41,484 nt of DNA from Gamarada debralockiae (Eukaryota > Ascomycota > Leotiomycetes > Helotiales > Hyphodiscaceae), in assembly GCA_002803225.1 (NCBI GenBank), contig NXFV01001435.1, forward strand, positions 1 through 41,484. Direction: 5' to 3'. A model generated the notes under the pieces. That model saw only the letters and a list, made by a program, of their open reading frames with translations, was not told the DNA's origin and searched no databases. A program made the translations under genes and the position numbers. This document shows positions 20,022-32,281 of the stretch, piece by piece (within the stretch, counting starts at the first letter, position 1; the number at the start of each line of letters is the position of its first letter).

Positions 20022-22861
20022 ATGGCGGAAGAACTTGATAACTTCAACCAGACAAAGGAGAACTTCAACCTGTAGGTGTTGTTATCTCGTCACTTCCCGG
20101 TCTTGGAGTCATCTACTGATGCCACTTGCAGCCACGAACATCATGACACAATCAGCTCCAATGGAGTCACTCCTATTAAACCTATCAAAGACAAACCAGA
20201 TCCTTCCTGCCAGACGAAAGAGATCTACACTGGGTACGTCTTAACGTGTCGCAGTTTCACTCTGTGCTAATGGGCAGCAATAGCCCTAAGGAGAAGTTGG
20301 ACCAGGACAAAGAGAACAAGTTATCCAAGTATCTGGAGCAAATGGCTGCGAGGTTTGATCTCCTTTCGGATGCAAATTTGAATTCGCTAACCTGTATGGC
20401 AGACGAGGAGAACTTAAGGCGATTCGTGCACAGCCGAAGTGGGCCTTAATACCAGTCGAACGCGTCCAGACCACTTATGCAGATGATGAGGAGAGCAAGC
20501 AACTGTACCTGGGCACCTTTCAATCACATTATGAGCTTAATCGCTGACATTCATACCAGGGGCGATACCCTTGAAGGCTTCTTTAACACAGTTCCTAACA
20601 CGCAATTCGCAGCCCCCACTGAAAACAACAATGAACCCGAGTGGAAGACACAGGCTCGAATGGCACAGCTGGCGCGTGATAGTTGGATGGCTGCATGGAA
20701 GGCCGGCAGGGAATGGAAAGGCCTGCCTGAGATACCGGCCAAACAAGTAAAGAGGAAGGAAACTGATGCTGTGTCTACCCCAATGACGTCGCTTGACGAT
20801 CTCCGCGTTTTGATCGACATCATCGCCCAAGAAGATCCCCAGCAAGCTTTCGATGACACTTTCAAATCCACGACCACAAGAGGGCTGAATGACAAAGGCG
20901 CACTGAAAGTTGTGTTCGGTTCAGCTTCTGCTGTCACACATTCGGAAAAGCTCAACAACGTCGCTGCTACCTCCCCAGTTGTGAAAGAAAATTGCGACTA
21001 TCCTTCCACTACAATTGCTTTCAAGCTTTCAACCCCAGAAGTTGCAGTGGAGAATGTGTGCAATCAATTTCCAGTTACCACTAGACCTGAAGAGCATGTG
21101 CTTCGCGATCCTACGCTGCCAGAAGCCGACAAACCATTTGATGAACCGAGCACTCACTTGAACCTCCAGTTGTTGCGTCCAGAGGGAGAATTGGACGATT
21201 TCTTTGGTGAAGTTCCGAACGCTACACAACTTGAAGAGTTCACTCCGACTACTCATGTCTCCCAGGTTCCCGAAGAAATCATCAATGAACTACCTACGCC
21301 TGAGAACTCGAGATTGCAAATTGACGCGACGTCATTAGGTGACAGATTTACATCGCCCTCCACCGCCTCAGCGCTTGAACGCCCAACCCATCTACAAGAT
21401 GAGTCCCTGACTTCTGAAATGCCCGCAGCTAGCCAAGACGTGTTAGAAGATTTTCACAACACTTCTCTCACTCCCTCCAACTTGGAATCAAGTTCAATCG
21501 AAGTCGACGGCCGCATGTTTGCTCTCAACACGCTTCGAAGATTGCCGACTTTATCAGAAGTGTATCAAAATATACTCGACCCATCTTCAACTGCTGCAAT
21601 CCTTGAAGTTTGTGGTGCAACCAGCACAGAAGTTATGCAACATAGCACGCCGAGTCCTCCGAGTTCAATATTGCCAACCATCACTGTCGAAGGAGTCTCG
21701 GAACCTGTGCCAACTCCGCCACGAGCCATCGCACCACTGGAAACCCCTTTCCTCCTTCACCCTTCCTCGACGGTACCGCTTGCAGCTCTCAGCGGAATTG
21801 CGACTACTTATACTGCCGATGCTAGGTCGCCAGTCCCAAAGACTCCACCTGAGATAGCTGGTCTATTCATCATGAACGTCCCTTCCGCTGAGGAGCTATT
21901 CTCGCAGGAAGATCGGGCAAAGATTACAAAGATTCAAAAGTGGAAAACCTACAGGGTGGCTCATTTCAATACCTTAGAGGAGAACGATTCTGTCTTCGCC
22001 AACTTACCAGACAAACTCAAATCGCGAACAGGAGAGGACGGAAGCCAACCATTTGTCCAGATCTTCCAATCACGAGAGAACAAGTCATATGGCAGTGGTG
22101 CTCTCTCTAACTTAGCAACATCAGCGATCACTGAGGCCACCGTAGACGAGTCCACGCCCTCTATAGTCATTTTTGCAGCAGATGAGCCATCATTTGCTCT
22201 CTTTAGCAAGTTGAACAGAAAGCTTCGCAAGAAAATCTGGACACTTGCTCGCCCTAAATCGAGAATCATTAAGCTCTGTGTCTCCGCTTCAACCAAATCG
22301 ATTTACTCCACCGCACCAGTTCCCGCTCTTCTCCACGTTTCTCGAGAGTCTCGAACTATCGCGCTTGAATGGTACCAATTGTCGTTCAACTCTCTCGAAT
22401 ACCGGGATCCAAAAGTGTACTTCGACTTCACGAGAGACGGAATCTACACGCGGTGCAGAGGTTGCTTGGGACCGAATTGCCTGCACAAGAAGACGTGGAC
22501 CAAAGACCACGAGAAGGTGAGGCTGATCGCGTTCGAAGCCCCGATGTCGTTCAAGCCTATCCGCAAGATCGCGAGACTATACCCGAGAGTAGAGGAGTTG
22601 ATTCTGATCAAGGGCAAGAGCATAATTCCTCGAGGACAGATACCATTGGAGGAGTTCGAGAAAGTTGAGAAACGTTTTGCCTGGCAAGGCTATGAGAACG
22701 ACCTCGTGGTTCTTTACTCGAAGGTTTTGAGAGACAAGGAGCCGATTCTTGCAAAGGACTCGATGTTGAAGAAGGTTACGAGAATGACGCTTCCTGGAGT
22801 GATTGAGACAACTGAGCCTACTTCCAATACGGGGAAGAGTATGTGGACTTGTTGCTGGTGA
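20022..22861 (+). CDS. 2EXR-domain protein, five exons, intact
   Basis: Exons 20022-20071, 20132-20233, 20278-20352, 20403-20504 and 20560-22861 keep frame throughout and give 876 residues. All introns are GT-AG; the last has a GCTGAC branch. The N-terminus is acidic and Asn-rich (MAEELDNFNQTKENFN). A segment WKTQARMAQLARDSWMAAWK follows, then about 450 residues of Ser/Thr/Pro-rich, probably disordered sequence. The C-terminus is a 2EXR domain: LNRKLRKKIWTLARPKSRII, VPALLHVSRESRTIALEWYQ, KVYFDFTRDGIYT, then a Cys-containing CRGCLGPNCLHKK and RLIAFEAPMSFKPIRKIARL. 2EXR proteins are a large fungal family of unknown function. A broken paralogue lies at 4028-4834. An ATG at 20477 lies in the same frame as the last exon but inside intron 4. 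Confidence 0.8.
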
Positions 22862-24234
22862 ACTGCGGAGTGATTGGCTGATTTTTGCTGAATGGTGTGG
22901 TACTGTGGGGTGATTTGCAGCGTGGAGTTTACTTTAAGGCTACATCAGCCTGTGTAGGTATTAATTGAGCAAATTTACGATGTAAACCTGAAGAGCTGTG
23001 ATCGGTGATAGAAAATCTCCCAATGAGAAATTCTTCCACATCCATGGGGCCGAATCCAAACCTTCTCCCAAGCGGGCCAGGCAATTTACTATATCCCATA
23101 TGGAAGAGCAATCACACCACATTACCCCGTCCTTTCGAGGGATCATGCAACTCATCCGCCAGCAACCCCTCTGGGTTAGAGTGCGCACCGAAGCAGGGCC
23201 TCATCTTCTTCTCGCATCACGTGATGACCCACATTTCCTACAACTAAGCTTCCCTTAACTGTCAGTGTATCAAGAAGAGTCCAACAACCCGTCCAAATTC
23301 AACTTGAAGAAATAACACTGAGCAATAAATAGATTGCGACCCCAATGATGAAAATAAGTTTCTCGTTGAAAATAGAAGTAAAGTTACCCATTTTCGTGGC
23401 TGACGCCTGGGTTTCTGCACCTCTGAAAATATCCTGCATGAGCCAACCCAAAGAACAAAAATCAAGAAAAGTCAACGAATAAAAAGCATCGCAATCAATC
23501 AAAGGTACAATGTACTTCGCAGAAGCCCTAACCCTAAAGGTCGTTGACGCCCAACCCAGTCTGCGATATTCTTGTTCACATGCTTTTCCGCGTTCCCGCG
23601 TCACACAGCATCGGGATTTGTTTGGGCCATCGAAGTTTATGGCTAGCATCGGCGGGCCGGCTTTTGGACGGGAGGCAATCTTGCCATGAGGAAACATGTC
23701 GTGTGACTGTTGGAGAACAACAAACTTGGAGATCAAGCACGATACACTTTTCCAACGACGTAATTGGCATCATATGATTGCGATGTAGACGGAAGGCGGA
23801 GGTCTGTCCGGACTTTTTACCTCTTTCGCACGCTGACGTCGCAGGTATTATGGGTTGATGAATGGCTTTGACTTTTCCTCCAACGCATGCACGCGCGAAA
23901 GGGGAAGGTTTTCGTCCAATTATAGAGCAGAGAATGCTTTGGCAAGCCGCATAAGGATGACGTTTAAGGACAAGGGTCACGCGAGACAGAACCGAAAAGA
24001 AAAGACAACTAAGAAAAAAAGAGTATGATGAAACTGCGACTGAGAGGCTGATGCTAAACAAGGGCCGACGCCTTTAGCTTTTCTTCTTCCCTCCTTTCCT
24101 TTAATTTTTTCGAAAGATTGCACTGTCATTCCTGATTCTCAGCCTCCATTCCTACGATTCGCGACTTCAATTCCTCAGATAATTCAAAGAACCCCTGAAT
24201 TGCTTCAACGCATTGCGCACAATCAACACCAACC
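22862..24234. other. Intergenic, no gene seen
   Basis: About 1.4 kb between plus-strand genes. The minus-strand frames at 23262-24061 show hydrophobic runs but no consistent gene structure. CATCACGTGATG is a palindromic E-box-like site at about 23215-23226. Confidence 0.4.
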
Positions 24235-25894
24235 ATGACGGCCTACTTTTCACGCCTGAGCCCTGTGCCAGGCTTCTCTCCTTACACCGGACCCTACCAA
24301 GTCGGCACAATCGATGTCGAATTACCAATTTCTGAGCTCGAATCCCCATCTCCTGCGCCCAAGGAAGACATTCCAACAATTCAGTACCGAATCTTCTATC
24401 CGTGCGTGCCGGATGCCAAGTGCAAGAAGAGCGTCAATTGGCTTCCAGCACCGCAAAGAGGATATGTTTCTGCATACACGCGATTTCTGGGCGCGGGAAG
24501 TTTGCTGGCAGATGTTATTTCGTAGGTTGCCCTTCTACGGCGGAAAAGATGACGCTGACCGAAATAGATATTTCCCCGGGCTGCTGAGCTACATCACCAT
24601 TCCCGTCCTCAAAAATGCGCCTCTCCTTCCCCCAAATACCGAATCTGGCAGATGGCCAGTAATGATCTTTTCGCATGGTCTTGGAGGCACCCGAAACGCA
24701 TATTCAAACTTGGTCGGTGCGGTCGCCTCTCACGGCGTGATTGTCATTGCGCCAGAACATCGAGATGGGTCATGCCCAATCACCTACATCCGCGACGTTC
24801 CCTCGCCCAAGTCAACCTCCGAGAAACGAAGCCCGAGATATGCGAAGAGGACGGTGAATTACAAGCGTTTGTCACACACACCAAGTCCAGAAGTCGAGGC
24901 GGGACGAAATGAACAATTGAAGATCCGACTATGGGAACTCGGTCTCGTGCACGACTCAATCCTCAAACTCGACGAAGGCGAGACTCTCACAAACCTCAAC
25001 ACATCCTCTACCTCTTTGTCCATTTTCAAGGAGTTGATGGACGTCAACACACCCGGCAAAATTATCTTCGCAGGCCATTCATTCGGCGCAGCAACGATGA
25101 CCCAATTCGTAAAATCCACATTTTATTCGCCAAAGACCTCCGAAGCACCATCCACCTACGAAACCCTCTTCACGCCCTCCTCCCGCTCCTCAATCGCCAA
25201 GCAAATAACACCCCAAACAACCGTCATCCTTCTAGATGTCTGGTGTCTTCCCCTCCGCGCAGCAACCACACGCTGGCTTTGGAACCAGCCATTCCCCTGC
25301 TACCAGCCTACCGGACCCGGCGGATCAGCGCTTTTGTCAGTCGAGTCCCAAGCATTCTATAACTGGCGCGTCCATTTGAAAGCTACGAAACGTCTCCTCT
25401 CGCCAAACCCGGCGAGCGATGAATATGATTACCAAAACGGTTCAATCTCCGAGCCGAATTTCTTCTACGCCACGAACTCAGCGCACCTCTCGCAATCCGA
25501 TTTCGGTGTTCTCTTCCCCTGGGTAACGAAGAAGGTATTTCAAGCCGAAGAGCCTGAGCGAGTCATGAAGCTCAATGTTCGTGCTATTCTACAGGTGCTA
25601 AGGAATCAGGGAGTGGAGGTTGGAGCTACTTGTGCCGCTGATATGGAGTTGAGTAGCACGAAGAGGGAAGATACGAGTGATGATAAGCTGATTTTGGGGA
25701 AGAATGGAGAGGTTAGGGGGTGGCATTGGCTGAGTACTAATGTGGACGATTTGGAGGATGTTGAGGACGATGACGACTCTGAGATGGAGGAGGGAGAGGG
25801 CATGAAGGAGTCGAGGGAGGTTGTTGTTGGGAATGAGCTGTTGAAACAGAAGGAGGGTACTGCTGAACGGTTGGAACGAGAAGCCAGCGCGTGA
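24235..25894 (+). CDS. Platelet-activating-factor acetylhydrolase-like phospholipase
   Basis: Exons 24235-24521 and 24568-25894, joined across a 46-base intron with a GCTGAC branch; 537 residues. The family (plasma/type II PAF-AH, alpha/beta hydrolase) removes short or oxidised sn-2 acyl groups from phospholipids. Seen: VGTIDVELPISELESPSP, IQYRIFYPC, then the oxyanion-side motif MIFSHGLGGTRNAYSNL, and APEHRDGS. The nucleophile is Ser267 in AGHSFGAATM, the acid Asp319 in VILLDVWCLPL, the base His402 in NSAHLSQSDFGVLFPW. The C-terminus is a long acidic tail (DDDDSEMEEGEG). No signal peptide is evident, so likely intracellular. An open frame also runs through the intron from 24314, which could mislead a caller into a wrong N-terminus. 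Confidence 0.9.
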
Positions 25895-27072
25895 AGGAAA
25901 AGAAGAGCTTTTCAATAAGGGCACTAGATTGAGAGATAGGAGTAGTGCATGTGTATACGTGGTTTACGACTGATGATAAGGGATCCTGGCGTTTGGAAAG
26001 CATGGCTGCATCGTTGGACTTTTGGAATTTTGAGCGGGAGCATCAGGGGTATGGGGAGGGATACTGCATTAGAACACGAGATGAGATGCGTAGAGAGTTA
26101 CTTTGCCATGCTTTCGAGTAAAGAGCAGACTGGATGCATAGTATGAAATCAGAATCAATTGAAACAAAGCCTCTGCCTCGTCAAGTGAACTCTCTGGCCT
26201 TACATCATGCAGCTTGTCGCCTCTTCACTCTCTTCGCTCGCAAATGAAGCCAAGGCTACTCTCCTTCTGACCAGACCCTACTCTCTTGTCCTTCTGTGCT
26301 TTTAATCCTCACCAGATTTTAGAAACCGGAGATATTGTTGAAGCAATATGAGGAAGGAGAAGGCCGAAGCACTTCAGCACTACAGTTGAATTTTAAAACA
26401 CTCTGGTAGATTGCGTTTTGAAGGCCCTTCTTGCCAAAGCGCTTAGCTCAGCCTCCTGATGAGGTTGCACGAAGTCAGGATCCGTAGCTCACCAACCTCA
26501 TTCTCGCGACTTCTCAGTCCGCGCACGAACGTGCCCTTTATATACAGAAGAAGGAGCTGTGTTAATCCCCCGAGCGCACACCACAATCGCCCACTCTACT
26601 CGTGCCTCTGCGTTCACTCTTGCTATCCGCAATCACCATCGTGGGGAGTGGAGGTTTCCTCTTCCGACCTCACCTGAATCCCAACAACAAACCACACACT
26701 CCAGGCGTCTGCCACGAACTCAAGTACAGTCTTCGAAATCGAGGACTATGGTTACTACCAAATAACAATATTTATGGGGAGGGAAATATTGTCGCTTGAT
26801 CATCGTTCTCTGATTGTGTTGGTAGCTTTGACGTGTCTGCTGGGACGGTGGTCTGGGCGTTGGGGCTTGGGCCATGCGAGAAATATATCAGATATCCTGG
26901 AGGGTTAATTAAGGTGCTGGCCTTCGGAGTGTGGAAGAGGTGGAACTGTTGAGGGGCCTTGGTGCACGGGGCGGGCCGTAATACGCCGGAGGAGAAGGGC
27001 GGTTCGGGCCAGTCTGGGGCCGTTGTGGCAGCAGGTGGACAATGCAAAATTGATGATGCACCAGGGGGTGAC
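25895..27072. other. Intergenic, no gene seen
   Basis: About 1.2 kb after the PAF-AH stop. Short frames on both strands show only proline- or serine-rich composition and no start/stop context that fits a gene. Confidence 0.4.
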
Positions 27073-27259
27073 CGAATTCGTGGGACAGCAATTTTTATTG
27101 CCCGCTCATAACTTCACAACACAACATAAAACAAAAATTGTGAAGAGACAGAACTTTTATTTACAATTGATTTTGTACTCCCATCAACTCTTTTTATAAT
27201 TGAATGTTATGGTGTAGTCGAAAACAAAGGGTACTAAAACTCGAGCGTCCCACGAATTC
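27073..27259. mobile_element. Short inverted-repeat element (about 187 bases)
   Basis: GAATTCGTGGGAC at 27074-27086 is repeated exactly in inverted orientation at 27247-27259, and weaker similarity continues inward (T-rich on both arms). TGAC stands on the outside of both ends (27069-27072 and 27260-27263, with one extra C at the left). The inside is AT-rich and non-coding. It fits a MITE-type non-autonomous transposon. Confidence 0.55.
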
Positions 27260-27263
27260 TGAC

Positions 27264-27736
27264 ACTCCTTAGTGATGCGGGATGCGGTGCTTATGTTGCG
27301 AAATAGTTGTTTGGTTTGAACCTGTTATTGCAAAGTCGTATGATACTCCTAGTTGCAACGTATCTTGCATGAAGGCTAGTGGATAAGTACGCACGTCAGG
27401 AATCTCACCGTTGACGTCTCCTTGTGGAAGTTTGTTGTGCGTGGGAGTCCAGTCGTTCCATTGAGAGGAAGACTGGCTACGCGAATATCCATGTCAGCAC
27501 TCATCCATTGCTAATGTTTCGAAGTTTGCGGAGTTGGAAGTAAGGGAAGAAGATGAAACTGAAGAAGAGGGCAGACATACTTCCTATAAGCTTAACATAA
27601 ATGGCACTATCTGTGAAGCAATCTCCTCAGGGCCCAGTGACGAGGACGAGATTTGTGGTGAGCGATGAAACCGTGGAGTTTGATTCTGCACCTGGGGTTT
27701 CGTTGTAGCATTGCAGTGTGACCGATGTGGCGAAAA
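27264..27736. other. Intergenic, no gene seen
   Basis: No supported frame; only a short minus-strand frame overlapping the end of the next small gene. Confidence 0.4.
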
Positions 27737-28000
27737 TTATTTTGCCATTCCGTAATCGTCTTTAGTTTCCAGGACAATGTCGGGATCGAAGTCGCAAGGT
27801 ACGCGAAGCGCAAATTGTACTAGAAATACAAGGAATGGAATGATTAGGACATACATGATGAAAATAAACAAAACTAGAACTGAGGCAAGAAAACGTGGAA
27901 AAGCGGAAGCTGTCTGAGAGATAGTTCGTTCAAATGACCTGACTGAAATGAGTTTATATGAGATGTACTTTGGTACGAAGTCCGAGACTCGACGCCGCAT
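27737..28000 (-). CDS. Possible small single-pass membrane protein
   Basis: Not recognised. ATG at 28000, 87 residues. A basic N-terminal half (MRRRVSDFVPKYISYKLISV) leads into one long hydrophobic stretch, FLASVLVLFIFIMYVLIIPF followed by LVFLVQFAL, and a short acidic tail (DFDPDIVLETKDDYG). The arrangement of basic side, membrane span and acidic tail is protein-like, but the frame is short and isolated and could be chance. Confidence 0.3.
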   Translation of the reverse strand: MRRRVSDFVPKYISYKLISVRSFERTISQTASAFPRFLASVLVLFIFIMYVLIIPFLVFLVQFALRVPCDFDPDIVLETKDDYGMAK

Positions 28001-28508
28001 GACAGCCGAATAGCTTCCACTTCGCCTAGCAATATCCTACTTGAGGATGATTGCGGAACAAAAGTAGCTGTATCCTGACCCAGAGTGCGATCTGGCGAAT
28101 GGGAATGTTCCCTGCCAGTATTGGCTCGGTTGTGGGATGACGGGGGTCTGCAAGGCTGAGAGGCTATAAATGCTTATTCAATCGATTGACGAGTACGTTC
28201 CCACAACAATTTGCCGGCGACATTAAATACTTGTTTTCAGGTAGATTCCAATTAGAATGCCATTGACTAAGCGCCAAGGCAGATAAAACGGTAAAAACGA
28301 CGATCTGTATTTGGGCATTCGCTCAGGCCGTTACTACTATTTGCTGTCGACGGCAACCCTACGAAGTAACGCGGGAAGTGGATCACATCCTTCATCGATA
28401 AACCAAAAATCAAAATCAAACGAACGCCTTGCTAACGTAGAAATCAAAGTACTCGGACAAGAAAGGCAAGCCGCCATCAGGAACACGTCGCCGTAGTAGG
28501 ATGAGCGG
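28001..28508. other. Intergenic, no gene seen
   Basis: The 3' flank of the transporter gene; no supported frame or repeat. Confidence 0.4.
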
Positions 28509-31116
28509 TCAATGAGCGAAGCGGAAGTCGAGACTGCGAAGTTTGAATGTCAATATATGTATTTTCATTCCATCTACCTCAAAAACTAAAGGAACCGAAT
28601 GTGACATACCGCTTGTTTCCTTTATCTTTTGTCGTTGCAAGATAGTGGAGCTTTTCATCGCGGGACATATTATCCCATATCTGGTCGCGTTTCCTGAGGA
28701 AAGGATCAATTCGTAAGGAATGCGACTAGAAGCGGTCAGTAAATACTTACTTGTTCTTCCAGACGTAGAACGCCTTTGCACCAACGAACAGGACAACATT
28801 GTAGGCAGCTATGCCGAGGAGGATCTTATTGCCTGTGCGATAGAGGGGCTTATCATTGTTCCGGTAGATCTGCCATCGAGTGAAGCAGGTAAGCTCAAGT
28901 ACTCATTAAATAGGGATGCTTTGGGTTTCGAACCTGACTCGATATGATATTACTTGTCTGCACCGCCATGTTGTACAAGGATGATCCGACCGTCCTGGTC
29001 CGTACAGTCCCTGCATTTCTACTCGTAATGGCCACTATAATATCCAGTTTCAGCGAGCTTATTCAGCGTATAAATGAATCGCATAGTACCAACTTACCGA
29101 GGATGGCATGGACATATGGATAGCCAATGATTAATGATGAGATTCCAAAGCGAACCCAATTTGAGTGGGGAAAGGTCTTAGGCAGAGTCTCCAGTGCAAT
29201 AAGGAGTGGGATGGCCCAGACTTGACTCATGAGTCCCACAAGGAATCTCTGATTTAGCTTTTCCGATAGCCATGTCCAGAAAAGAAGTTGGAGAATAAAT
29301 AGAACGCTTGATGGTATAGTGAGAAGGTTGGTGTTGAATGTGGAAAATCCGAGTGCCTTCAAGGTGAGAGTGAGATAGCTCATTTCTGGAGTCTACAGAT
29401 TCAGGTTAGGACTGTCATCAATTTGGCCAATTGAAATAGGATATGTCTGGTGCTGTGTCTCACCATTGGAACAGTCCATGTCAAGCCAATTAGATAAATA
29501 GGCCAACTACACATATCAGATATGTTGGAAGGTGAAACTGGTCAAAGATCTTACATATCATAATCTGAAAAGCTCTCCCACAACAGCCTTGGAGTTATTG
29601 CTTGCCTCTAAACTCCAGTTAGTTATCTTATAAAAAGATGTGTGAGAAGCAACAAGACTACTTACGTTATGCATAGTAGCCTTCCCGGGATCGTCACGTA
29701 AGATACGAGTGACCATAATAACCTCCTCCCTCTCCGTGAACCACCCATTTTTACCACGCAGAATACCTTTCAATCCAGTGCTCTTGGTTTGAGTCGGCGA
29801 AGGAGGGAGGTAAAGCCTACAGGGGTTAGTGCGTTCATGGAGGTTTCAAAACTCCAACCTACCACGAAATGATCCCAACGAAGCCGGTGATACCACCTTC
29901 AATGGCAAACAGCCAACGCCAACCTTCTATGTCATGATGGCCATCAAGATGAAGAATCCCGTAGGCGAGAAAAGCGGCAATAATATTTGTAGAGACGTAT
30001 GACGTCCAGAAGCAAGCAAGGCGATTGGGCAATTCTCTGTTTTTATAGAAATAGCTCAAATAGAGGATGACCTGTTCAAGTGAGCTTTTTGCATTGACAA
30101 TATTGCACTGCGAGGTCTCACTTACATCAGGAATAAAACCCCTGTTTATGATTTTAACACATCAGCTAAAAGATACTACAATTCGATTCATTTCTGGTGG
30201 AACTGGACTCACCCTTCAATCAACCCAAGCAAGAAGCGCGTTATAAAAAACGTTGTGCGACCAGTAATTTTCATCTGGCAAATCGCAACAACACTGCGAC
30301 ATTTGCGTCACCTGAGAGTGACTGCCAGAAGTTACTTGAGCGTTACATACCTCCATGAAACCATCTGGATACTGCAAGTTCAAAATGTTAGCTTGTTGTG
30401 GGTTCAAATATGAATCAAATCACATACGGTATCCAGTTGTCTGGGCCAATTTTCTTGCTGACTAACTGTGAAGGAAGTTCCGCGAAGAGAAAGGAGCAGT
30501 AGAAAATAGTCATGCCGTTATTGTAGTCATTGGTATTAAGTTTGAGATCACCTAGCACAGCATTCATCAGCTCTTATTTGATATATACGATTGGAAATAG
30601 GAGGAGAAGACTTACTCAGCATGTTATCAGATAAAGCTTGCGTGATGTTGCCCCGATCTAGTTGCAAAGCGAAGAACATAATGCATACGGGCAAGCAAAT
30701 TCTCCAATCCAGCTATATTAGACCATGTGTTAGAACAATACTGTATTTAGGGACATTGAGTAGGGAGGTCATACCGTCCGAAGAAGCTTTCCCTCTTCTT
30801 CAGCGGTCCAGGTCGCGGTTGGGTCAAATCTATGCCGACCCTCATACTTCTCAATAGGTTTATAGAATTGTGCCGCTGCCTCATCATCAAAGACACTTCC
30901 ATGGATGTTGTTCTCGTCGCTGCTTTCGATATCACCTTGAAGAGATCCAGAGCTTGACGCTGTCATAGAAGCTGGGTCCACGGTCGCAAAACTGATATCT
31001 TTGCCACCAAGCTGCCACCATGCCCGCTTTGGAGTCTCGGTAACAGAGACTGGGAGGCGCTCGCCATGCTTCTCGATCACGTTGGGATCAGAACCCTTCG
31101 TCCCTTTTTGGGACAT
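28509..31116 (-). CDS. MFS transporter, allantoate permease (Dal5) family, 15 exons
   Basis: Exons, in order: 31116-30775, 30712-30616, 30551-30428, 30371-30351, 30293-30213, 30141-30126, 30071-29863, 29816-29666, 29607-29555, 29506-29464, 29392-29098, 29034-28934, 28869-28751, 28693-28610, 28533-28509. The total is 1761 bases, 586 residues plus stop, with every phase matching. Anchor motifs: [129 protein letters not shown] and [20 protein letters not shown]. These are the fingerprint of plasma-membrane allantoate/ureidosuccinate-type H+ symporters; the actual solute could be another small acid or vitamin. The N-terminal 110 residues are a charged cytosolic tail. Exons of 16 and 21 bases are unusual. 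The in-frame TTG upstream at 31164 is not used as start. Confidence 0.88.
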
Positions 31117-32281
31117 CTTTGTTTTTCCCCCAGGAGAAAGCGGTTTTTGGTATCGTGCTAACAAGAAAACAGGTTCATATTTATTGCATCAATTTCCGGG
31201 GTGGCAAGGACCTTAAATTAATATCTGCGGACTTAAGAGAGAAATTCCATTGTTTCTGTAGATGCGGGAGTCCCAGACCCAACATCGATGCCTGGTTGCA
31301 TATTCGCGAATTCGTCATTCTTGTCACGAAGCACGAATACCTCCGCCGGCCTACCTCAACGACCAATAGGACTGCACGAGCATATTAGCAATACAAATCT
31401 TCAATCACGTCGATTTGAGGCTTTCCGTTACCATACCTATTCAAACCTCTGCAGAAGACCCAAGAGTGAGAATTGGCGAATGGGCGTGAGTTCCCCAACT
31501 TTAGGCTCGGCTATTTCCAGCGTAGGAGAGAGATGTGAGGAACTTTTCGTACTACCGTACTCTTCGATCATTGGATAGCTCATCGAGTTATGTGATCTGC
31601 GATAAATCTATTTATAAAACGAATTTGAGATCTAATCATGCAATGATGCCGGCCTAAACGAGGAGATCATTATGAGCAGGCGGTTGACAACCTGCCCTGA
31701 TCGCTCACTTCTCGGGTGTATGAACCCCGTGCAGGAGGTACTCCTCAAACTTTGGTAGTTGAAATGCTAATTAATAATATGAATGGCGAGATAGTCCATT
31801 ACTTTGAACTTTCTCTTTCTCTACAGGTTTGGCAAGTCTTGCAATAGCAAGGCGCACCCGACTTGTAAGCCAGGACTCTGATCCATACTTTTTCTCATAA
31901 ACTCGGATCGCACCCTTTCTTACTTCCACAAATGGGCTTGCAATAGTCAACTACTATAGTGTCCCGGCCATGTCGGCCGCCGGTCCAAGTAACGAATAAA
32001 TCTTATCTTTTGCCTCCCCAGATTGGCTGTCATAAAAGCTCTCAAGTACTAATATATATAATATATCGCAAACGCAACGACTAAGTGTCAGGGAACCATG
32101 TATATAATCTCCTCCTTCCTCACACTCCTCTTCCCTCTTCTGTAGTCAATCTAGTCTTTACCTTGTCAAACCGACCTTGGTCGTTTGCTTTCCTTGACAG
32201 TAGCACTGTAAAAGAGCATCCTATTCGAGTCAACAAATCCCATATGCATTATGTTGCTTCAGGCCTGTTGTTCCAACATTC
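31117..32281. other. Intergenic, transporter promoter side
   Basis: No gene seen. CGATAA at 31600-31605 and TTATCT at 32003-32008 fit the HGATAR site bound by AreA/Nit-2-type GATA factors, which commonly control allantoate permeases. Two sites in over 1 kb is weak evidence. Confidence 0.35.

Noticed and set aside
26909..27091. HEFGH, a metalloprotease-like zinc motif, in a 60-codon minus-strand frame
   Set aside because: The frame is too short, has no surrounding peptidase sequence, and overlaps the left end of an inverted-repeat element.
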